Source: Actinomycetes bacterium (GTDB lineage: Bacteria > Actinomycetota > Actinomycetes > Mycobacteriales > Mycobacteriaceae). Taken from it: a DNA stretch of 64,000 bases. The DNA lies in contig JAEYMI010000105.1 in NCBI GenBank assembly GCA_023461275.1, forward strand, positions 1-64,000, given 5' to 3'. Below are positions 16,982-26,997 of this stretch, one piece after another. The notes below the pieces were generated by a model. It was not told the DNA's origin. It did no database searches and saw only the letters and a list, made by a program, of their open reading frames with translations. How positions within the stretch are numbered: position 1 is the first letter of the stretch; each line of letters opens with the position of its first letter. The position numbers were made by a program, and so were the translations under genes.

Positions 16982-18040
16982 ATGAGTACACAAACAGATC
17001 TCGACCTATCGACGCATACGGTCGTGACTGATGAAAGAGTCAAGCGTCAGAAGCCATTTCAGCGTTTGCTGGTCCGCCCGGAGATCGGCGCACTCGTCGG
17101 CGCCATCGCGATCTTCATCTTCTTCTGCATCGTCGCCGCGCCATTCCGGACGCCGGAGGCGTTGGCCACGATTCTCTACGCGAGTTCCACGATCGGCATC
17201 ATGGCCTGTGGCGTCGCGGTATTGATGATCGGCGGCGAGTTCGACCTCTCCACCGGTGTGGCCGTTACGTTTTCGTCGTTGGCCGCCTCGATGCTCGCCT
17301 ACAACCTGCACCTGAATGTGTGGCTGGGGGCCATCATGGCGCTGGTGCTCGCACTGGCCGTCGGATTCTTCAACGGCTATCTGGTGATGAAGACCAAGAT
17401 CCCATCGTTCTTGATCACCCTGTCCACCTTCCTCATGATCACCGGCATCAACCTTGCGGTGACCAAGCTGGTCACCGGACAGGTTGCCACCCCGTCGATC
17501 TCGGACATGCAGGGATTCGATTCCGCGCAGAAGGTGTTCGCGTCGTCGTTCACGCTGTTCGGCGTCTCGGTGCGCATCACCGTGATCTGGTGGCTCCTGT
17601 TCACTCTGGTCGCCACCTGGGTGCTGATGCGGACGCGGGTGGGCAACTGGATCTTCGCCGTCGGCGGGAGCCAGGACTCGGCGCGGGCGGTCGGTGTGCC
17701 GGTGACCAAGGTCAAGATCGGCATGTTCATGTTCGTCGGATTCTGCGCCTGGTTTGTGGGCATGCACCTGCTGTTCGCCTTCGACACCGTGCAGTCCGGT
17801 CAGGGCGTCGGCAACGAGTTCTTCTACATCATCGCCGCAGTGGTCGGTGGATGCCTGTTGACCGGCGGCTACGGCACCGCGATTGGCGCGGCCATCGGTG
17901 CCTTCATCTTCGGCATGGTCAATCAGGGCATCGTGTACGCGGGCTGGAATCCCGACTGGTTCAAGTTCTTCATGGGCGCGATGCTGCTGTTCGCGGTGAT
18001 CGCCAACAACAGTTTCCGCAACTACGCGGCTAAGAGGTGA
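16982..18040 (+). CDS. CUT2-type ABC transporter permease
   Basis: 352-residue RbsC-like membrane protein with about ten hydrophobic segments. Family landmarks are GGEFDLSTGVAVTFSS near the start of the core, GFFNGYLVMKTKIPSFLITLS and VFASSFTLFGV, and the coupling segment FAVGGSQDSARAVGVPVTKVK. The last third contains VVGGCLLTGGYGTAIGAA. A long N-terminal cytoplasmic tail of about 35 residues precedes TM1. It starts 25 bp after the binding-protein gene with GGAA upstream and would form the homodimeric channel for the sugar bound by that lipoprotein. Confidence 0.9.
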   Translation: MSTQTDLDLSTHTVVTDERVKRQKPFQRLLVRPEIGALVGAIAIFIFFCIVAAPFRTPEALATILYASSTIGIMACGVAVLMIGGEFDLSTGVAVTFSSLAASMLAYNLHLNVWLGAIMALVLALAVGFFNGYLVMKTKIPSFLITLSTFLMITGINLAVTKLVTGQVATPSISDMQGFDSAQKVFASSFTLFGVSVRITVIWWLLFTLVATWVLMRTRVGNWIFAVGGSQDSARAVGVPVTKVKIGMFMFVGFCAWFVGMHLLFAFDTVQSGQGVGNEFFYIIAAVVGGCLLTGGYGTAIGAAIGAFIFGMVNQGIVYAGWNPDWFKFFMGAMLLFAVIANNSFRNYAAKR

Positions 18041-18047
18041 TGGCACA

Positions 18048-18856
<809 letters not shown>

Positions 18857-18860
<4 letters not shown>

Positions 18861-20056
18861 CGGTCTCCGACGACCCGCGCGCCCTCCCACCACTCGCTCG
18901 GCCCGTTCGGGTCGGGCGAGTGGTGGTTGGGGTGGTCATCGGCGAAGCGAGCGCGTTCGAATCCGCATTGCTGTCGGAGATCTATGCCTGTGCGGCACAA
19001 GCCGGCCATCAGGTCGCTGTGAGCATGCATGATGCCCGGCGCCCGCGTGAACGTGCGGTCGGTGAACTGGTCGATCAGGGCTGTGCGGTGGTGATCGTCA
19101 TCGGTGCCGAGTACGACGACCGATATCGGATCGACGTGCCGTTGGTGGTGATCGGAGAGCGCGTACCCGATCTGAACGCCATCACCGTTGGCACCGACGA
19201 ATGGGCCGGCGCGCAACTGGCGGTGCAGCACCTGATCGATCTGGGACACAGCGCCATTCACCATGTCGAGGGTGGTTCGCACCCGTGCGCTGCCGAACGG
19301 CTACGAGGGTATCGAAACACGATGGCCGCGGCCGGTCTCGGCGATCAATGCCGCACGATTCTCGGTGACTACACCGAGCAAGGCGGTGCCGACGCGGCCC
19401 GCGCAGTGCTCGCCGACCCACACCGGCCAACCGCCGTCTTCGTGGCCAACGACCGAATGGCGTTGGGGTTCATCGACGTCCTGCGCCGCGCGGGCGTCGA
19501 CGTTCCCGGCGACATCTCGGTGATCGGGTACGACGACTGCTCGATTGCGGCGCTGGATCATGTGTCGCTGACCACGGTGCGCCAGGATGTGTCGGGGCTG
19601 GCACGCGCGGCACTGACGGAAGTGGGTTCGTTGCTCGACGCGTCGGTCGCGGTGCCCGTGCCGGCCGGGTGCGGCTTCTACGGGGCGCATTCGCTGGAAC
19701 CCGAACTGGTGATACGCGGCACCACCAGCTCCCCGCCGGCCATGGAAAGCCTTTCGGCCCAACGGATTCGGTGGGGACTGATGACCGATGACTGCAGCGC
19801 CGACCTGATGAGCCAACTGGCCGACCCGGCAGTCATCTCCGGCCCCATCGAGGCGGTCGCAAGTGCGTCGACGATGGTCGCGTGGGAGATCGCCGACCGC
19901 TTGGGCATCATGGCCAGCTACGGAATCTACGACGACCTGATCGACGACCCGGAGATCGACGCGGTATTCATCTCGCTTCCCGCTGCGGATGCGCGCGCGT
20001 GGACCCGTCGTGCAGAGGCCGCCGGTAAGGTGGTCCGCTGCGCGCGCAGCGTCTAG
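18857..20056 (+). CDS. HTH-less LacI-type sensor domain fused to a vestigial Gfo/Idh/MocA domain
   Basis: 399 residues starting at a GTG that overlaps the ATPase TGA. Residues about 18-285 form a LacI/PBP1 effector domain: VGVVIGEASAFESALLSEIY, TVGTDEWAGAQLAVQHL, TAVFVANDRMALGFIDVL and ISVIGYDDCSIAALDHV. The 60-residue DNA-binding region found in LacI proteins is absent, since the upstream DNA codes for the ATPase. Residues about 300-399 resemble the N-terminal Rossmann half of Gfo/Idh enzymes (RIRWGLM, ASYGIYDDLIDDPEIDAVFI), but GxGxxG is lost and the EKP position reads VRCARSV. It is probably not an oxidoreductase. It could be a cytoplasmic sugar sensor or a decaying fusion. Confidence 0.8.
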
Positions 20057-20057
20057 A

Positions 20058-21047
20058 TCAGCGGGGCTTCATCCCCGCGGCGCGATACACGGCGTCGATG
20101 AAGGCCATGTTGGCCACGGCATCGTCGACGCCGATCAGCAGTGGTTCGCCACCGTGCACCGCATCGGCGAACGCCGCCAGCTGGAACGTGTATGTCGATG
20201 TGGGATCGACATTTTCGACGATCGCGGTGCCGCTCTCGGAGGAGAGCACGGTCAGTCGGTTGTCGCGGTTGGGGCCGAGGAAATCGTGCAGCAGGACACT
20301 GCCGAGATCACCGTCGATCCGGACCGAGAACACGTAATCCCCGGCCACCATCGACGACACCTGGGTTCCGGTGGCGCCGTTCGGGTATCGCACATGCGTC
20401 GCGCAGGACTCATCAATCTGGTCGTCGCGCACCACCGCTCGCGCCGAGGTGATGTCCGGATCACCGCCGCAATAACGGCCGAGTGTCCGAAACACGTGCA
20501 CCGCATAGCATCCCAGATCCATCATGGCGCCGCCGGCGAGGTCGTAGGACCAGCGCGGGTCGTCGGGGCCGGGCTCGGGCATGGCCATGATGACCTCGAC
20601 GTGCCGGACGGCGCCGATGGTGTGCGCGTCCAGGAGTTGCAGAGTGCGCGCCATCATCGGGTGGAAGAGGTAGTGAAACCCTTCCAGTACGGTCACGCCG
20701 CCGGATCGCGCGGCGTCGGCGATCTCGCGCGCCTCGATTTCGTTACGCGCGAACGGCTTCTCGCTGAGCACCGGCTTTCCGGCGCGGATGGCGGCGAGGT
20801 TCCACGGCCCGTGCAGCGCATTGGCGAGCGGGTTGTAGATCACGTCGACCTCCGGGTCGGCGATCACCTCGTCATACGAGTCGAGGACACGCTCGACGCC
20901 GTACTTCGACGCAAAGGCTTCCGCCCGCGCGCGATCTCGGGCGGCGACAGCGACCAGACGATGGCCCAGCGCTTGTGCGGGGGCCACGATCGCGTTCTCC
21001 GCGATCCGGGACGCGCCGAGAATGCCGATCCGCAGCTGCCCACTCAT
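20058..21047 (-). CDS. Gfo/Idh/MocA-family dehydrogenase, dihydrodiol/xylose dehydrogenase-like
   Basis: 329 residues with ILGASRIAENAIVAPAQAL as the nucleotide loop, SEKPFARN as the family motif, EGFHYLFHP and MMDLGCYAVHVFRTL. These features match the D-xylose/trans-dihydrodiol dehydrogenase branch rather than IolG. It ends one base from the convergent hybrid gene. It is the last gene of the phyH-SDR-dehydrogenase-iolE-dehydrogenase operon and its ATG overlaps the iolE stop by 4 bp. It probably oxidises an inositol derivative or a sugar released from one. Confidence 0.86.
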   Translation of the reverse strand: MSGQLRIGILGASRIAENAIVAPAQALGHRLVAVAARDRARAEAFASKYGVERVLDSYDEVIADPEVDVIYNPLANALHGPWNLAAIRAGKPVLSEKPFARNEIEAREIADAARSGGVTVLEGFHYLFHPMMARTLQLLDAHTIGAVRHVEVIMAMPEPGPDDPRWSYDLAGGAMMDLGCYAVHVFRTLGRYCGGDPDITSARAVVRDDQIDESCATHVRYPNGATGTQVSSMVAGDYVFSVRIDGDLGSVLLHDFLGPNRDNRLTVLSSESGTAIVENVDPTSTYTFQLAAFADAVHGGEPLLIGVDDAVANMAFIDAVYRAAGMKPR

Positions 21048-21928
21048 ACGCGCACCGGACGCTGCGCGGCCTTGCGGAGGAACGACATCGAAACCGCGAC
21101 ATTGCCTGCCGCGCTGTCACCGTCGGCCTCGTCGGCGAGGATGGAATCCTGTTCGAGCACAAACCAACCGGAGTACCCGGCGTCGACGAGGATCGCCACC
21201 ACCCGCCCGATTCGGGCGTCGCCGGCACCCAGGGGCACATACATGCCCTGGCCGACGGCTTGCGTGTAGGTCAGTTCCCCGCGTTGCACCTGTTGGGCCA
21301 GGTCGACGCGGACGTCCTTGAGATGCACGTGCCGAATCCGGTCGGTAAAGGCTTCGGTGATCTCCAAGGGATCGCTTCCGCCGATCAGAAGGTGGCCGGT
21401 ATCCAGACACAACCCGATCGAGGAGTTCTCGAGGACGCGGTAGACCTCGTCACGCTTCTCCACGAGGGTTCCGACGTGCGGATGCAGAACGGCCGTGATC
21501 CCGCGGGCGGCGGCGAGCTCGTCGAGCCGATCCAGGTTGGCCAGCAACGTATTCCACTCCGGCTCGCTCAGGTCCGGCCGATCGTCGTAGCCGTCGACGC
21601 CGCTTGCCGCCGCGAGTACGACGACATCACCACCGGAGGTCTCGAGCCGGTCGAGTACTTCGGTGACCCCCGGAGCCGGATCGTGGTCGGCGCGGTGCAG
21701 CACCACAGGGACGAAGGAACCGACGCACTTGAGTTGGTGCGCGGCGAGTGCGTCACGCAGGGCGGCCGGGTCGCTCGGAAGAAATCCTTCCGGGCCGGTC
21801 TCGGCGGCGGTGACGCCGAGTTCGTGCATCTCGCCCAGCACGCGCTCGGGGGCCATCTGGTAGCCCCAATCGGGAACTTCGCACACTCCCCAGGAGATCG
21901 GTGCGGCGGCGATACGGATGTCAGTCAT
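21044..21928 (-). CDS. iolE: Inosose dehydratase
   Basis: 294-residue TIM barrel that dehydrates scyllo-inosose to the trihydroxycyclohexanedione used by IolD. Characteristic segments are IAAAPISWGVCEVPDWGYQ at the start, ETGPEGFLP, VLHPHVGTLVE with the metal His, GLCLDTGHLLIGG, RHVHLKDV and WFVLEQDSI. Length and motifs match IolE closely. ATG 21928 follows GAGGAC. It is not in the main iol operon but in a second operon with two dehydrogenases, an SDR and a dioxygenase, so the two operons must be co-expressed for full inositol catabolism. Confidence 0.92.
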   Translation of the reverse strand: MTDIRIAAAPISWGVCEVPDWGYQMAPERVLGEMHELGVTAAETGPEGFLPSDPAALRDALAAHQLKCVGSFVPVVLHRADHDPAPGVTEVLDRLETSGGDVVVLAAASGVDGYDDRPDLSEPEWNTLLANLDRLDELAAARGITAVLHPHVGTLVEKRDEVYRVLENSSIGLCLDTGHLLIGGSDPLEITEAFTDRIRHVHLKDVRVDLAQQVQRGELTYTQAVGQGMYVPLGAGDARIGRVVAILVDAGYSGWFVLEQDSILADEADGDSAAGNVAVSMSFLRKAAQRPVRV

Positions 21929-21938
21929 GGTGTGGTCC

Positions 21939-23027
21939 TCAGGGTGTGGAGATCGGAGTGTGGAGATCGGAATGGGTGGAGTGGAGTTCGTTGCGAAGTT
22001 CACTGATCGCGACGGGTCGGTGCTGTTTGTGGGAACGGGTGGCCGCTTCGGCGATCAGCGCCACCTCGAGAGCATCGCGGGCGGTGCATGGCGACTTCAC
22101 GGGCTCTCCTGCACGATATGCGCCGATCAGGTCGCAGAATGCGGTCAGCTCTGCGCGGTAGGCGGCCGCGAAGCGATCCATGAAGAAGCTGTGCGGATCG
22201 CCGTCGGGAAAGGCATTGTCCGGATCGGTGTTTCGTACCGGGGAACCCCGATCCCAGCCGGCGACGACAGCGTCGTCGCTGCCGTGGACCTCGAGTCGGC
22301 AATCGTATCCGCGCCCGTTGTAACGGGTCACCGACACCACGCCGATGGCCCCGGATGCGAAGGTCAACAGGACCGACGCCGTGTCGACGTCGCCGACATC
22401 GGTGAAGTGCGGATCACCCTGATTGGCCCCGGTGGCGTACACCTCGACCACGTCGTCGTCGAGAACCCAACGCACGGTGTCGAAGTCGTGCACGGCACAG
22501 TCACCGAAGATCCCACCCGAGGCGGCGATGTAGCTCTGCGGCGGAGGTGCCGGGTCCAGCGTCGTGGAACGGACGGTGGTGACGAAACCCAACTCGCCGG
22601 CGGCCACCGCGCGGCGTGCGGCGGACATCGCGGGATCGAATCGTCGGTTGTAGCCGATCTGCACCGGCACCCCGGTGTGCTCGACGATTCCGACGACTCG
22701 CGCCGATTCGGCCGCCGACAGCGCGATCGGCTTCTCGCAGAACGTGGGAAGTCCTGCGAGAACGGCCTTCTCGATGAGTGCGGCGTGTGTGGGGGTGGCG
22801 CTGGCGACGACCACGCCGTCGACGCCGGCACGCACGAGCGCATCAGCGTCGTCGGCTGTGGTCACCGAAGTGAGGCCGGTGGCACGCAGGCGGTCCAGCG
22901 CGGTGTCGACGGCCGCGGGGAACGGGTCGGTGATGACCAGCCCGTCGACGTCGGGGAGTGCGGCCACGGTGTCGGCGTGAAAGCCGCCGATCCGGCCGAG
23001 GCCGATGATCCCGAGGGTGAGTCCCAT
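21939..23027 (-). CDS. Gfo/Idh/MocA-family dehydrogenase (inositol dehydrogenase-like)
   Basis: 362 residues. IIGLGRIGGFHADT is the Rossmann loop, FCEKPIAL the family motif, GYNRRFDPAM follows and GGIFGDCAVHDFDTVRWVL carries the His/Asp pair. It belongs to the IolG-like branch and could act on myo-, scyllo- or chiro-inositol. The ATG at 23027 overlaps the SDR stop (ATGA). A poorly conserved tail rich in His and Ser ends the protein. It lies second from the end of the block feeding iolE, supporting a role in producing inososes for IolE. Confidence 0.87.
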   Translation of the reverse strand: MGLTLGIIGLGRIGGFHADTVAALPDVDGLVITDPFPAAVDTALDRLRATGLTSVTTADDADALVRAGVDGVVVASATPTHAALIEKAVLAGLPTFCEKPIALSAAESARVVGIVEHTGVPVQIGYNRRFDPAMSAARRAVAAGELGFVTTVRSTTLDPAPPPQSYIAASGGIFGDCAVHDFDTVRWVLDDDVVEVYATGANQGDPHFTDVGDVDTASVLLTFASGAIGVVSVTRYNGRGYDCRLEVHGSDDAVVAGWDRGSPVRNTDPDNAFPDGDPHSFFMDRFAAAYRAELTAFCDLIGAYRAGEPVKSPCTARDALEVALIAEAATRSHKQHRPVAISELRNELHSTHSDLHTPISTP

Positions 23028-23812
23028 CAGTCCAGTCCTCCCATGACGATCTGATCCCAGTCGATCACCGATCCGGTGACCACTCCGCTGCGATCGGAGA
23101 GCAGGAACACCACGAAGTCCGCGATCTCGTCGGGCTGACCGAGTTTGCCCATCGGCACCGAGGCGTTGGCCTGGGCGACCCATGAGTCGTCGGCGCCGTG
23201 AAACCGCTTCTGGATCTCGGTCTCGCCCTCGGTCTCCGACCACCCGATGTTGATGCCGTTGCATCGGATTCGGTCCCAGCGGTGCGCGTGCGCGACGTTC
23301 TTGGTCAGGCCCACCAGACCGGCCTTCGACGCCGAGTACGGCGCCAGGAACGGTTGCCCGCCATGTGAACTCATCGTGATGATGTTGACGATGGCGCCGG
23401 GCGCGGATCGGCCGAGCATGTCGCGGACGGCCGCCTGCATGGTGAAGAAAGGCGCGCGAAGGTTCACCGCGACGTGCTGATCGAACAGTTCCGGCGTGGT
23501 GTCGGTGATGCTGCCGCGGGTGGTGGTGCCCGCCGCGTTGACCAGCCCGTCGATGCGGCCGAATTCGGCGATCGTCGCGGCGACGGTGTCGGCTGCCGCG
23601 GCGGGATCGGCGAGGTCGGCGGCGGTGAATGCCACATCGGCACGGCCGTCGAACTCAGCGGCCAGGGCCTTGCCCTTCTCGGCGTTGCGGCCGCTGAACA
23701 TGACCTGTGCGCCGGCGTCGGCGGCAGCGCGCACGATCGCCGCGCCGAGGCCCTGGGTGCCGCCGCTGACGAGGACGACTCGGCCGTCCAGCATGGGGTG
23801 ATGGGTGCTCAT
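23027..23812 (-). CDS. SDR-family oxidoreductase
   Basis: 261-residue classical short-chain dehydrogenase. SGGTQGLGAAIV is the cofactor loop (a variant of TGxxxGxG), LVNAAGTT the NAG motif, with the catalytic Ser in IITMSSHGG and Tyr/Lys in YSASK. The acidic/basic residue pattern after strand 2 (SGRNAEKG) suggests NADP or NAD cannot be decided. AGGAGAGG precedes the ATG. It follows phyH by 15 bp and overlaps the next dehydrogenase. The likely role is oxidation of an inositol-related alcohol. Confidence 0.88.
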   Translation of the reverse strand: MSTHHPMLDGRVVLVSGGTQGLGAAIVRAAADAGAQVMFSGRNAEKGKALAAEFDGRADVAFTAADLADPAAAADTVAATIAEFGRIDGLVNAAGTTTRGSITDTTPELFDQHVAVNLRAPFFTMQAAVRDMLGRSAPGAIVNIITMSSHGGQPFLAPYSASKAGLVGLTKNVAHAHRWDRIRCNGINIGWSETEGETEIQKRFHGADDSWVAQANASVPMGKLGQPDEIADFVVFLLSDRSGVVTGSVIDWDQIVMGGLD

Positions 23813-23827
23813 CGATGGTCCTCTCCT

Positions 23828-25021
23828 TCAGGCGGTGTGGCGACGAGTGAACTCGGCGAGTTCGGATTCGAAACGGTCGGAATCGAATCGAGCGTTGACG
23901 GCACGGGATACCAACTCCGCCTGGGTTTCCCCGGTGAGCCCGGTGATCGGTTGATCGAGGTCGAGATTGGTCGGGAAGGCGTAGCCCTCGGCCGACGCAG
24001 CGATCACGTTGGCCACCGCCCGGCGATCGCCGCGTTCGGCCAGCCGTAGCAATGACGGATAGAGCGCGCGCACCATCACGTCGCGATCCACCGCGTCCAT
24101 CGCCCGCCCGAATGCCGACGAGACCTGCAGCAGGTTGGCCATCCGACGGGTGTCGGCGGACACGTTGTGCCCGGCGCCGTGGAACAACGCCGGATTGAAG
24201 AAGACCGCGTCGCCGGCTTTCAGGGGGAGCTGAACGTAGTTCTGCGCGAAGTGATCCCGGAACTCGGGCAGATTAAATGCCAGGTAGCCGGGCTCGTACT
24301 GCTGTGAGTACGGCAGGTACATCGTCGGGCCGGTTTCGATCGGCATGTCGACGTGGGCGACCGCACCCTGCAGGGTCAGCGCCGGCGACAACCGATGGGT
24401 GTGTGCGCGGAATCGGGCGGCGGTATCCGGCGACATGAAGCCGAGGTGATAGTCGCGGTGCGGATTCTGCGCCGCACCACCGGGATTGACGACGTTGACC
24501 TGTGAGGTCACCTGGTACATCGGGCCGAGCCACGCCTCACTGATCAGGGCGAGGACATCGTTGGCGTAGTATCGCGCGAACAGCTCAGGGTTGCGAACTG
24601 CGAACTTCTGCAACGCATTCCAGATGCGATCGTTGGCGCCGGGCGCGGCGAAGTGATCGCCGCCGGTCGATCCGGTCGCCTTCTGGTCGGCGATGATGTC
24701 GGTGAACAGTGCAGTGGTCTCGTCGAGGCCGTGCCGATCGTCGAAGGCGCCGCGGAACACCACGATTCCGGGTCCGGTCAGCAGGGCGCGGGCCAGTTCG
24801 TCGGAGATCAGTGCCCGTTGTTCGGGATCATCGGGTGTGACGGAGTCGGCGTCGTAGAACAGCACGCCGCGCTCGGTATCGGCCGCGCACGGGTAGTCGG
24901 CGAGGTCGGTGCGCTGATCGAGTATCGCGACGAAGTCGTCGAGGCGGCAGTCGGTGGCGCTCACGCGGTCGGCGCGCGCCGTCGTGCTGTGGGGAGTGGT
25001 GGAGTGGGGAGTGGTCGGCAT
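23828..25021 (-). CDS. Phytanoyl-CoA dioxygenase-family Fe(II)/2-oxoglutarate oxygenase
   Basis: 397 residues of the PhyH superfamily. The iron-binding HxD is in NPHRDYHLGF and the distal His in FHGAGHN, with a later Arg (TRRMANLLQVS) suitable for 2-oxoglutarate. MPIETGPTMYLPYSQQYEPG is typical of the jelly-roll core. The N-terminus has a low-complexity PHSTTPHSTT repeat. It is the first gene of the iolE operon. Such enzymes hydroxylate or O-demethylate small molecules, so removal of methyl groups from O-methyl-inositols is an attractive but unproven role. A LacI gene diverges upstream with an operator between them. Confidence 0.85.
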   Translation of the reverse strand: MPTTPHSTTPHSTTARADRVSATDCRLDDFVAILDQRTDLADYPCAADTERGVLFYDADSVTPDDPEQRALISDELARALLTGPGIVVFRGAFDDRHGLDETTALFTDIIADQKATGSTGGDHFAAPGANDRIWNALQKFAVRNPELFARYYANDVLALISEAWLGPMYQVTSQVNVVNPGGAAQNPHRDYHLGFMSPDTAARFRAHTHRLSPALTLQGAVAHVDMPIETGPTMYLPYSQQYEPGYLAFNLPEFRDHFAQNYVQLPLKAGDAVFFNPALFHGAGHNVSADTRRMANLLQVSSAFGRAMDAVDRDVMVRALYPSLLRLAERGDRRAVANVIAASAEGYAFPTNLDLDQPITGLTGETQAELVSRAVNARFDSDRFESELAEFTRRHTA

Positions 25022-25113
25022 CGCTGCGGCGATCCTCTCTGGTCAGAAGGTGGGGACGGGTGGCGGGCCCGGGCGTTCGGCCGTGATCACCCGTTCAGAA
25101 TGGCAAGATCCTA

Positions 25114-25125
25114 TTGTCCGGACAA
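25114..25125. promoter_or_regulatory. TTGTCCGGACAA palindromic operator
   Basis: Perfect 12-bp palindrome between the divergent phyH-like and LacI genes. On the minus strand TTGTCC (25125-25120) is followed after 17 bases by CATTCT, so the operator would cover the -35 of the phyH operon. TTGTCCGGACA recurs upstream of the dehydrogenase at 13312. Confidence 0.75.
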
Positions 25126-25162
25126 GAGCGAAAACCCATCAAGAATCCCTCAGGAGTGTGCT

Positions 25163-26185
25163 GTGCCACATCGGTATCCCGTACGCGAGATCGCTCGACA
25201 GGCGGGCGTCAGTGAGGCGACGGTCGATCGTGTCCTGCACCGCCGACCGGGCGTGCGTGAGGGCACGGTCCAGCAGGTCGAGCAGGCCATCGCCGACCTC
25301 GATCGGCAGCGAACCCAGCTGCGGCTCTCCGGGCGGCAGTTCATGATCGATCTGGTGATGGAGACGCCGGACCGCTTCTCCGGACCCGCGCGGCAGGCGC
25401 TCGAGCGCGAGTTACCCGCGTTACGGCCCGCAGTGATCCGCGCGCGCTATCACCTACACGAGACGTGGCCACGAGCCGATCTCATCGCCACCCTCGACGG
25501 CATTGCCCGACGCGGCAGCCATGCGGTGATCCTCAAGGCGGATGACATGCCCGAGGTCGCCGACGCCATCAACCGGCTCACCGCGCAACGTATCCCGGTG
25601 ATCACGTACGTCACCGATGTTCCGATGAGCACCCGGATCGCCTACGTCGGCATGGACAATCGGGCGGCCGGGGCAACCGCGGGATATCTGGTGAGCCAGT
25701 GGCTCCGCCGCGTCCCCGGCGATGTTCTCGTGATGACCAGCAGTGGCATGTCACGCGGTGAAGGCGAGCGCGAGATGGGTTTTCGGACTGCGATGCGCAC
25801 ATCGGATCCCAATCGTCGCGTCGTGGAGGTGTCTGATTCCGACGGCCTCGACGACACCTGCCGCCGCCTGACGCTGCGAGCACTGGATGCCAACCCGCAC
25901 ATCGTCGCGGTCTATTCGATCGGCGGCGGCAACCGTGGCATCGTCGACGCCTTCTCGCGCCGGGACCGTGATTGTGAGGTGTTCATCGGGCACGACCTCG
26001 GCGACGTCAACCGCGGCCTCCTGCTCACCGGCCATCTGACGGCGGTCCTGCACCATGATCTACGTGCAGATATGCGGCAGATCGCACTCGCGGTGATGGG
26101 GTATCACGGTGCGTTGCCCGGGCCGCAGCGCCCGACGTCGTCGAGCATTCACATCATCACGCCGTACAACCTGCCGGAGAGCTGA
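25163..26185 (+). CDS. LacI-family transcriptional regulator
   Basis: 340 residues. The HTH is YPVREIARQAGVSEATVDRV and the effector domain resembles sugar-binding PBP1 proteins (AVILKADDMPEVADAI, VPMSTRIAYVGMDNRAAG, AVYSIGGGNRG). GTG 25163 follows CAGGAG; the longer open frame upstream antisense to phyH is rejected. The conserved TITPYNLPES-like end (HIITPYNLPES) is seen in regulators of sugar-alcohol genes. It is divergent from the phyH-iolE operon, with palindrome TTGTCCGGACAA between them, so it is the likely repressor of that operon and perhaps of the gene at 13312. Confidence 0.88.
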   Translation: MPHRYPVREIARQAGVSEATVDRVLHRRPGVREGTVQQVEQAIADLDRQRTQLRLSGRQFMIDLVMETPDRFSGPARQALERELPALRPAVIRARYHLHETWPRADLIATLDGIARRGSHAVILKADDMPEVADAINRLTAQRIPVITYVTDVPMSTRIAYVGMDNRAAGATAGYLVSQWLRRVPGDVLVMTSSGMSRGEGEREMGFRTAMRTSDPNRRVVEVSDSDGLDDTCRRLTLRALDANPHIVAVYSIGGGNRGIVDAFSRRDRDCEVFIGHDLGDVNRGLLLTGHLTAVLHHDLRADMRQIALAVMGYHGALPGPQRPTSSSIHIITPYNLPES

Positions 26186-26211
26186 CGGCCGAACAGACAT
26201 GCTCGGGCATT

Positions 26212-26221
26212 TGTTATGACA
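26212..26221 (-). promoter_or_regulatory. IolR-type motif upstream of the GntR gene
   Basis: The minus strand reads TGTCATAACA, matching all ten positions of KGWCHTRACA, the IolR motif recalled for Corynebacterium glutamicum. It ends 10 bases before the GntR ATG and overlaps a possible -10 (CATACT, 26220-26225), so it would support autorepression. The match is by memory, not by search. Confidence 0.5.
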
Positions 26222-26231
26222 TACTGACAGC

Positions 26232-26978
26232 ATGGGCGTCGATACCACTTTGATCCCGGTCGAACTCGACCGATCCACGCCCGTGCCGCTGTATCACCAG
26301 CTGGCCACGGCCATCGAGAGTGCGATCATGCGCGGCGATCTGACACCTGGGGATCGACTGGAGAACGAACTAGACATGGCCAGTCGGCTCAAGCTCTCCC
26401 GTCCGACCATTCGGCAGGCCATCGCCGAACTCGTCGACAAGGGTGTCGTGGTCCGCAAGCGCGGTGTCGGCACCCAGGTGGTGCAGAATCCGGTGCATCG
26501 CTCGGTGGAGCTGACCAGTTTGTATGACGATCTGACCACGGCGGGAATGCGTCCGTCCACTCAGTTGCTCGAGTATCGGGTGTGGGTGCCCGATGAGCAT
26601 CTCCGTGCCGAACTGGCCTTGGGTCCCGGCGTGGAGGCGGTCACCATCAAACGGTTACGCAGCGCGGGCGGAGAACCGTTGGCGCTCATGATCAATCATC
26701 TTCCGGCCGACATCTGTCCGCCGGCCGGTGAATTGGAAAGCAGTGGCCTGTACAAGGGGTTGCGAGGCCGCGGGGTCCATATCCGGTTGGCGCGTCAACG
26801 CATCGGCGCCAAGGGTGCCGAGTCCGACGAGGCGGTGCTTCTCGACGACGAGGTCGGTGCACCGCTGCTCACGATGCAGCGCACCGCCTTTGACGACGCA
26901 GGGCGGGTTGTCGAGGTCGGACGGCATGCCTATCGGGCGGACCGCTACTACTTCGAGACCACCGTGGTCGACCGCTGA
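26232..26978 (+). CDS. GntR-family (HutC/UTRA) regulator, candidate IolR
   Basis: 248 residues. The N-terminal GntR winged helix contains VPLYHQLATAIESAIMRGDL and LKLSRPTIRQAIAELVDKG, followed by a UTRA effector domain (EAVTIKRLRSAGGEPLALMI, LYKGLRGRGVHIRLARQR). No clear Shine-Dalgarno precedes ATG 26232, and a -10-like CATACT lies 6 bases before it, suggesting a leaderless mRNA. An exact IolR-type motif lies in the promoter and related motifs precede iolC and the ABC operon. Corynebacterial IolR is also GntR-type. It ends 19 bp from the convergent rsgA. Confidence 0.85.
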   Translation: MGVDTTLIPVELDRSTPVPLYHQLATAIESAIMRGDLTPGDRLENELDMASRLKLSRPTIRQAIAELVDKGVVVRKRGVGTQVVQNPVHRSVELTSLYDDLTTAGMRPSTQLLEYRVWVPDEHLRAELALGPGVEAVTIKRLRSAGGEPLALMINHLPADICPPAGELESSGLYKGLRGRGVHIRLARQRIGAKGAESDEAVLLDDEVGAPLLTMQRTAFDDAGRVVEVGRHAYRADRYYFETTVVDR

Positions 26979-26997
26979 CCCGAGGTTCGCTGAGGTG

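Noticed and set aside
15541..17043. Minus-strand 500-codon frame opposite the MFS and binding-protein genes
   Set aside because: Antisense shadow with Arg/Gly/Val-rich sequence, no motif, and it crosses the promoter at 15828-15863.
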